Source: Helicobacter_J cappadocius
GTDB lineage: Bacteria; Campylobacterota; Campylobacteria; Campylobacterales; Helicobacteraceae
Length of the DNA stretch: 64,000 bases
Direction of reading: 5' to 3'
NCBI RefSeq assembly: GCF_030686155.1
Contig: NZ_JAUPEV010000001.1
Location: forward strand, 186,001-250,000
The position numbers were made by a program, and so were the translations under genes. Below the pieces are notes generated by a model. That model saw nothing but the letters and a program-made list of their open reading frames with translations. It made no database searches and was not told where the DNA came from. This document shows positions 59,861 to 64,000 of this stretch, piece by piece (position 1 is the first letter of the stretch; each line of letters begins with the position of its first letter).

Positions 59861-61153
59861 ATGTCAAAAACTTCTTTGAGAATGTTGAAAAATTCTCAGA
59901 AATTGATTGTTTGTCTTGATAAAGATTGGGATTTTCAAAGTCAATCTGAACATATAGATTCCAATACGCAAAACACTAAAACCTTTTCTTCAATTCCTCT
60001 GAGAGTTGTTGAAGATTCTCAGAAGATTATTGTTTATCTCAATGGTGATTGTAATTTCCAAACCCGTTCTAAATACTTGGAAGCCCTAAGATCTAGCATC
60101 AAAAATATCTCAAAAGATTTGATAATTGATTTTGAACGCACAGGACACTTTGATTTTATGTTTGCAGTTTCTTTATTTTCTATCCTACGTTCTTCTAACT
60201 TGGATACAACTTTTATCAATGCTTCTGAGAAGATTTGCAAGATACTAGAGACTGTATCGGCGATTTTGCCAAAAATTCTTCAAAATAATCGCTTAGATAT
60301 AGATACCTCAAGCAAAAATCCTTCCCAAAATTCTATAAAAAACATATGGAAAATATTGCTAATTCCTCTAAATGCTCTTGGTAAAGGCGTTTATAACACT
60401 CTTGCCAAAGCATTGGATTTTTTTAATTTTACGGGTCTAACACTTTATTTTTTTGGTCAGTCTTTGCTCCATCCTTCAAAAATACGAATCGCACCGCTTT
60501 TTTATCACATCAATGAATCAGGGTTTAAAGCCCTTCCTGTAAGTATTTTAACGGCAGTTATAGTGGGTTCTGCAATAACATTACAAGGTGCAATACAACT
60601 CCAAAGTATGGGAGTTCCTATGATGAGTATTGAGACAACTGCCAAACTTTCCCTCAGAGAGATGGGACCTTTTATTCTTGCACTTGTTATCGCAGGACGA
60701 AGTGCTTCTAGTTTCACAGCACAAATTGGCGTAATGAAGATTACTGAAGAGCTTGATGCAATGAAAACGATGAATTTTAATGTATTTGAGTTTTTGGTAT
60801 TGCCTAGAGTTTTAGCATTGGTAATAGCAATGCCTCTGATGGTCTTTTTAGCTGATGGATTTGCTTTGTTTGGAGGAATGTTAGCTATAAAATATCAGTT
60901 GGGGGTTGGTTTTGCTCAATATATTGATAGGTTCTATGATACAGTTAGTTGGAATCATTTTTGGGTGGGGATTATTAAAGCACCATTTTTTGGTTGGGCA
61001 ATAGCTATGACAGGATGTTTTAGGGGATTTGAAGTGAAGGGCGATACAGAGGAAGTTGGTCGATTGACAACGATCAGTGTTGTGAATGCTTTATTTTGGA
61101 TTATTTTTATCAACGCCATTTTTTCAGTTATTTTTACAAAGTTGGGTATATGA
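59861..61153 (+). CDS. mlaE: Mla-type ABC transporter permease with N-terminal STAS-like domain
   Basis: 430 residues. Permease of a phospholipid transport system (MlaE/YrbE). About 190 N-terminal residues form a STAS-like region absent from E. coli MlaE; within it a ~29-residue segment occurs twice (LRMLKNSQKLIVCLDKD... and LRVVEDSQKIIVYLNGD...). The permease part has FPVSILTAVIVGSAITLQG-like region (LPVSILTAVIVGSAITLQGAIQ), LREMGPFILALVIAGRSASSFTAQIG and EELDAMKTMNFN. The ATG at 59861 follows AAGGA. First gene of the unit mlaE-F-D-lipoprotein. Fusion of MlaB-like STAS with MlaE is inferred. Confidence 0.9.
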   Translation: MSKTSLRMLKNSQKLIVCLDKDWDFQSQSEHIDSNTQNTKTFSSIPLRVVEDSQKIIVYLNGDCNFQTRSKYLEALRSSIKNISKDLIIDFERTGHFDFMFAVSLFSILRSSNLDTTFINASEKICKILETVSAILPKILQNNRLDIDTSSKNPSQNSIKNIWKILLIPLNALGKGVYNTLAKALDFFNFTGLTLYFFGQSLLHPSKIRIAPLFYHINESGFKALPVSILTAVIVGSAITLQGAIQLQSMGVPMMSIETTAKLSLREMGPFILALVIAGRSASSFTAQIGVMKITEELDAMKTMNFNVFEFLVLPRVLALVIAMPLMVFLADGFALFGGMLAIKYQLGVGFAQYIDRFYDTVSWNHFWVGIIKAPFFGWAIAMTGCFRGFEVKGDTEEVGRLTTISVVNALFWIIFINAIFSVIFTKLGI

Positions 61154-61920
61154 AGCCAATCATACAAGTTAAAAATCTCTATACAGCTTATGGAAAACAT
61201 ATTATTCATAATAATATTAGTTTTGAGGTGGAAAAAGGGGAAATATTCGCTATTTTAGGCGGAAGTGGTAGTGGTAAGAGTACTTTACTTCGAAGTATGA
61301 TATTATTAAACCGTCCCAAAGCTGGAAAAATTGAAATCTTTGGTGAGGATATTTGGAGTCTCAAAGAAGATAAAAAAAATATGTTTTTAAATCGTTGTGG
61401 CGTGTTATTCCAGTTTGGAGCACTTTATAGTTCTTTGAATGTTTTAGAAAATGTTGGAATTATGCTCGAAGAATACAGTTCTTATTCAAAAAAAGAGATT
61501 CAAGAGGTTTCGAAAATATGGCTAGAGATGGTAGGATTGAATAAAAGAGTTTATCAACTCTATCCCTATGAGCTTAGTGGAGGAATGAAAAAACGCGTAG
61601 GATTAGCCAGAGCAATGGCCATTGGACCTGAGATTTTGTTTTTAGATGAGCCAACAAGTGGATTAGATCCTGCTAGTGCTGGGAAATTTGATGAACTTAT
61701 TTTGAAATTAAAAGAAATGCTTAATTTGACTATTGTAATGATAACACATGATTTAGATTCTATTGCTGATACGGTAGATAGGTTTATATTATTAAAAGAT
61801 GGACAAATTGATTTTGATGGGAATTTGAAAGAGTTTGTTTTTGAAGCCAGAACAGAAGGTCTTACAGAGGATAATTTATTTAACTCAACGCGAGGAGAGA
61901 GATTTTGGAAAGAAATATAA
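61150..61920 (+). CDS. mlaF: Mla-type ABC transporter ATPase
   Basis: 256 residues. Walker A GGSGSGKST, Q-loop in GVLFQFGALYSSLNV (the FGALF-type loop of Mla ATPases), signature LSGGMKKR and Walker B ILFLDEPTSGLDP. Powers lipid transport. The ATG overlaps the mlaE stop (ATGA); an in-frame ATG at 61096 would extend it into mlaE and is rejected. Confidence 0.95.
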   Translation: MKPIIQVKNLYTAYGKHIIHNNISFEVEKGEIFAILGGSGSGKSTLLRSMILLNRPKAGKIEIFGEDIWSLKEDKKNMFLNRCGVLFQFGALYSSLNVLENVGIMLEEYSSYSKKEIQEVSKIWLEMVGLNKRVYQLYPYELSGGMKKRVGLARAMAIGPEILFLDEPTSGLDPASAGKFDELILKLKEMLNLTIVMITHDLDSIADTVDRFILLKDGQIDFDGNLKEFVFEARTEGLTEDNLFNSTRGERFWKEI

Positions 61921-62693
61921 ACTATACGGTAATTGGAAGTGTGTTTTTTGCTGTAGTTGTGTGTATGGTTATTTTTGTATTTTGGATTGGTCGTATTGGC
62001 GTAGATGATACCAAATACAGAGCCTATGAAGTCTATACAGATAAGGAAATTTCTGGTATAGCCATCAATACACCCGTGAAATACAAGGGGATCACAATAG
62101 GAAGTGTGACTAGCGTTGCTTTTGACAAGGATAGATTAGGTACGGTAAAAATAGGGCTGAATATTTTATCAAGTATCCCTATTCACAAAAATTCTCTTGT
62201 AACTCCAGATTCTGATGGTTTGGCCGGTCTTGGCTATTTATCCTTGGAACAAGGTAGTGATCCATCATTTATAGGCAAAGATGATCCTCATATTTTGAAT
62301 TTCAAACAAAATTTTATGGGAAAGATAGCCTCTCAAGCTGATGAAGTAACAAAAGAATTGCTCGGTGTATTAAAAAATATCAAAGATCTTACTGATACTC
62401 AAAACATCAAAAGCATTTCTAATATTATCAAATCATTGGATTCTCTATCTACAACTCTTGCGGAGACAAAAGATGAAATCAATGGATTTTCAAAAAATTC
62501 CAATTTACTTTTGCTTAATATTAATCACAAACTTGAAAGTGGCGAATATGATATTAAGAAAATGCTAAATCCAGTAGTTATTGAACTTGAATCAAGTTTA
62601 AAAAATGTAAATAACTTTTTTCAAAAAGGTTCAGGAATGCTTGATAAGTTTGATAATGATCCCTATAACACACTATTTGGAGTGCAAAAATGA
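61905..62693 (+). CDS. mlaD: MCE-domain lipid transport protein MlaD
   Basis: 262 residues. N-terminal membrane helix (VIGSVFFAVVVCMVIFVFWIG), then MCE domain (YEVYTDKEISGIAINTPVKYKGITIGSVTSVAF...LAGLGYLSLEQGS), then a helical tail (LKNIKDLTDTQNIKSISNIIKSLDSLSTTLAETKDE). Periplasmic lipid-binding part of the transporter. TTG start with AGGAGA upstream; overlaps mlaF by 16 bp. Confidence 0.92.
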   Translation: MERNINYTVIGSVFFAVVVCMVIFVFWIGRIGVDDTKYRAYEVYTDKEISGIAINTPVKYKGITIGSVTSVAFDKDRLGTVKIGLNILSSIPIHKNSLVTPDSDGLAGLGYLSLEQGSDPSFIGKDDPHILNFKQNFMGKIASQADEVTKELLGVLKNIKDLTDTQNIKSISNIIKSLDSLSTTLAETKDEINGFSKNSNLLLLNINHKLESGEYDIKKMLNPVVIELESSLKNVNNFFQKGSGMLDKFDNDPYNTLFGVQK

Positions 62694-63256
62694 AAAAACT
62701 AACAATTCTTATTTTCCCAATTTTTATATTGTTTTTGACAGGATGTATTAGTTTGAAAATAAAATCAGAATTACCCACAATATATTCTTATGATTTTAAT
62801 GCCAATATTTCACCAACCTCTTGTGAAACATATAAAAATATTGCTCTTATTGACATTGATAGTACGGGCATTTATGAAAGCAAAAAAATTATCGTTCGTA
62901 ACGATGATGGGAGAATAACTAACTTAGAAGGTAAGCAGTGGATTGATTCACCAAAAAATATTTTCAGAGACCTATTGATTCAAGAAGGTGCAAAACATTG
63001 TATTTCAATAAATTTGCCTCCATTTGGAACACAACTTCCACAAAATGTTCTCAAGCTCACTTTGGTATCACTGGAAATACGCAATGGTAATCATCCAAGC
63101 GCACAAATGGTGTTAGGCTATAATCTTGCAAAATCCGGAAAAAAGATGAATGGATTCCTGCAGGAAACACAAGAAATACAAGGCGATGATATTAAGGCAC
63201 TTCAAGAGGTAGCAAAAAATATCGTTAATCAGTTGGTTAAATTGTTTGGAGAATAA
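62690..63256 (+). CDS. ABC-type transport auxiliary lipoprotein (PqiC-like)
   Basis: 188 residues. Lipoprotein signal MKKLTILIFPIFILFLTGC, then IYSYDFNANISPTSCETYKNIALIDIDSTGIYESKKIIVRNDDGRITNLEGKQWIDSPKNIFRDLLIQ, which fits the auxiliary lipoprotein family (ABC-trans_aux) found with MCE transporters. Probably the outer membrane anchor or partner of the Mla complex. Overlaps mlaD by 4 bp. Confidence 0.8.
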   Translation: MKKLTILIFPIFILFLTGCISLKIKSELPTIYSYDFNANISPTSCETYKNIALIDIDSTGIYESKKIIVRNDDGRITNLEGKQWIDSPKNIFRDLLIQEGAKHCISINLPPFGTQLPQNVLKLTLVSLEIRNGNHPSAQMVLGYNLAKSGKKMNGFLQETQEIQGDDIKALQEVAKNIVNQLVKLFGE

Positions 63257-63260
63257 CAAA

Positions 63261-63689
63261 ATGTTAAATTCAAGAATATTATTGAGTTTGTTAGCCATAA
63301 TTTTTTTATTGGCGTGTTCAGATAAACAAAGTAGTGATGAAGGAGAAAAAGAACTCAAAGATTCTGTTAAGTTGGATTTTTTGAATGCAAAATATATGAT
63401 GAGTTTGAGTCAAGCGTCTTGGGAGGGGATACAGTTGAATCGCTTAGAAAATGGTAGATATAGTTTGGTTTTTTCTTTTATTACTCCTTATGAAAGCAAG
63501 GATTGTGTTCTGCAAGGAGAAGGAAAACAAAAAGAAGATGAATTTTATTTTTTCAGTAAGAGCAATGATTTGAAAGTATTGCTTAAACGCACCGATGATG
63601 GACTTGCAGTTGGTGTAGATAACAAAAAAATTCAAAATGTTTGTGGCAAAGATCATCGTGCAAAGGGTATTTATACTATCAGCCAATAA
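63261..63689 (+). CDS. Lipoprotein of unknown function after the mla operon
   Basis: 142 residues from ATG 63261 (GGAG at 63249); a TTG at 63246 would add five residues. Lipobox LLACSDKQ near residue ~19. The mature part is beta-rich (WEGIQLNRLENGRYSLVFSFITPYESKDCVLQGEGKQKEDEFYFFSKSNDLKVLLKR) with two Cys near CVLQ and VCGKDH that could form a disulfide. Last gene of the unit; family unknown to me. Confidence 0.75.
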   Translation: MLNSRILLSLLAIIFLLACSDKQSSDEGEKELKDSVKLDFLNAKYMMSLSQASWEGIQLNRLENGRYSLVFSFITPYESKDCVLQGEGKQKEDEFYFFSKSNDLKVLLKRTDDGLAVGVDNKKIQNVCGKDHRAKGIYTISQ

Positions 63690-63701
63690 AATATTTTCAT
63701 T

Positions 63702-64000
63702 TTAAGTGGCATCAATTTGTGACTTTACTTCCTGTAGAATTGCCTCATCGGTACTCATATTGAAAAATTCAAATTCTGCACCACTTTGTCTCTCTCCCAT
63801 CAAAAGATCTCCGCTATTTCGATATTTTAGATCAAGCTCTGCAATATCAAAACCGCTCAAATGTCTTGAAAAATCTTTGAGTCTTTGTGATTGTTTTGTA
63901 TTTGTGTATAAGAAACAATAACCTTTAAGTCCATTTCTGCTAACTCTACCTCGCAATTGATGAAGAGTGGCAAGACCCAATCTTTCTGGGGCAACAATAA
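63702..64000 (-). CDS. recG: ATP-dependent DNA helicase RecG, C-terminal part
   Basis: The frame runs beyond the window end; about 99 codons are visible. The helicase motif VI is clear: VAPERLGLATLHQLRGRVSRNG, then YCFLYTN, SGFDIAELDLKYRNSGDLLMGERQSGAEF, the usual RecG wedge/C-terminal end (ERFLxRGPGDLLGTRQSG). RecG reverses stalled forks and handles recombination intermediates. Convergent with the mla unit. Confidence 0.9.
   Translation of the reverse strand, partial: IVAPERLGLATLHQLRGRVSRNGLKGYCFLYTNTKQSQRLKDFSRHLSGFDIAELDLKYRNSGDLLMGERQSGAEFEFFNMSTDEAILQEVKSQIDAT

Noticed and set aside
61096..61149. Upstream ATG start for mlaF
   Set aside because: It would place 18 residues inside the mlaE frame; the ATGA overlap at 61150 gives the normal ATPase N-terminus.
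1..64000. tRNA or rRNA genes and complete insertion sequences
   Set aside because: I saw no cloverleaf-like GTTCRA-type sequences, rRNA segments or full transposase genes with terminal repeats by eye; a tRNA scan could still find a missed one.

Overview
The window looks like a low-GC chromosomal segment of a Helicobacter species (Campylobacterota). The basis is gene order I recognise from Helicobacter: fabZ-lpxA-clpX-mreB-mreC; fbp/rpe/dnaQ; ksgA-rnj-kdsD beside rlmN; plsY-folB followed by FrpB-type receptors; pdxJ-pdxA. Supporting features are a Campylobacter-like type II-C CRISPR system, Helicobacter-style outer membrane proteins and an Mla lipid transport operon. No database search was possible, so species and orthology are inferences. 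Histidine (hisF) and branched-chain amino acid (ilvB, ilvH, ilvD) genes are present, unlike H. pylori.

Layout. 1-3632: 3' part of a large autotransporter. 3831-9083: a small membrane protein gene, a very short CRISPR array, a tracrRNA gene and cas2-cas1-cas9. 9177-12714: a GntP-family permease inserted between ilvBH and cas9, flanked by an imperfect duplicate of the ilvH 3' end. 12796-17191: pdxJ-pdxA, a coiled-coil protein, a thioesterase, galE and ruvC. 17192-22186: the apparent replication origin, with DnaA boxes on both sides of dnaA and a DnaA-trio-like element before dnaN, then gyrB. 22208-28084: plsY, folB, two tandem TonB-dependent receptors and a periplasmic HbpS/GlcG-like protein, followed by an outer membrane protein remnant. 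28451-32034: DUF354, fbp, rpe and dnaQ. 32037-40669: a glycan-type module (GT, methyltransferase, large GT) at the end of a fabZ-lpxA-clpX-mreB-mreC run. 40727-48567: queH, a 30-residue membrane peptide, rlmN, a nucleosidase-like gene, hisF, rsmA, rnj, kdsD and a 79-residue protein. 48598-52783: a tripartite drug efflux operon. 53147-57161: a nuclease-methyltransferase fusion with a 10-base G tract, then ilvD. 57286-64000: glmS, an outer membrane protein, the mlaEFD-lipoprotein operon and the end of recG.

Most interesting points: (1) a minimal CRISPR locus whose repeats each end in an extended -10 box, with a tracrRNA that keeps the C. jejuni fold by different base pairs, a hairpin between array and tracrRNA, and a spacer partly complementary to the tracrRNA; (2) a probably phase-variable restriction-modification fusion protein; (3) a bipartite oriC with CTA trios; (4) two exact parS-like palindromes inside coding sequence, both read as NVPRGT; (5) rsmA with no canonical start codon but a well-placed AUU; (6) a duplicated ilvH tail marking how gntP and the cas locus were joined.
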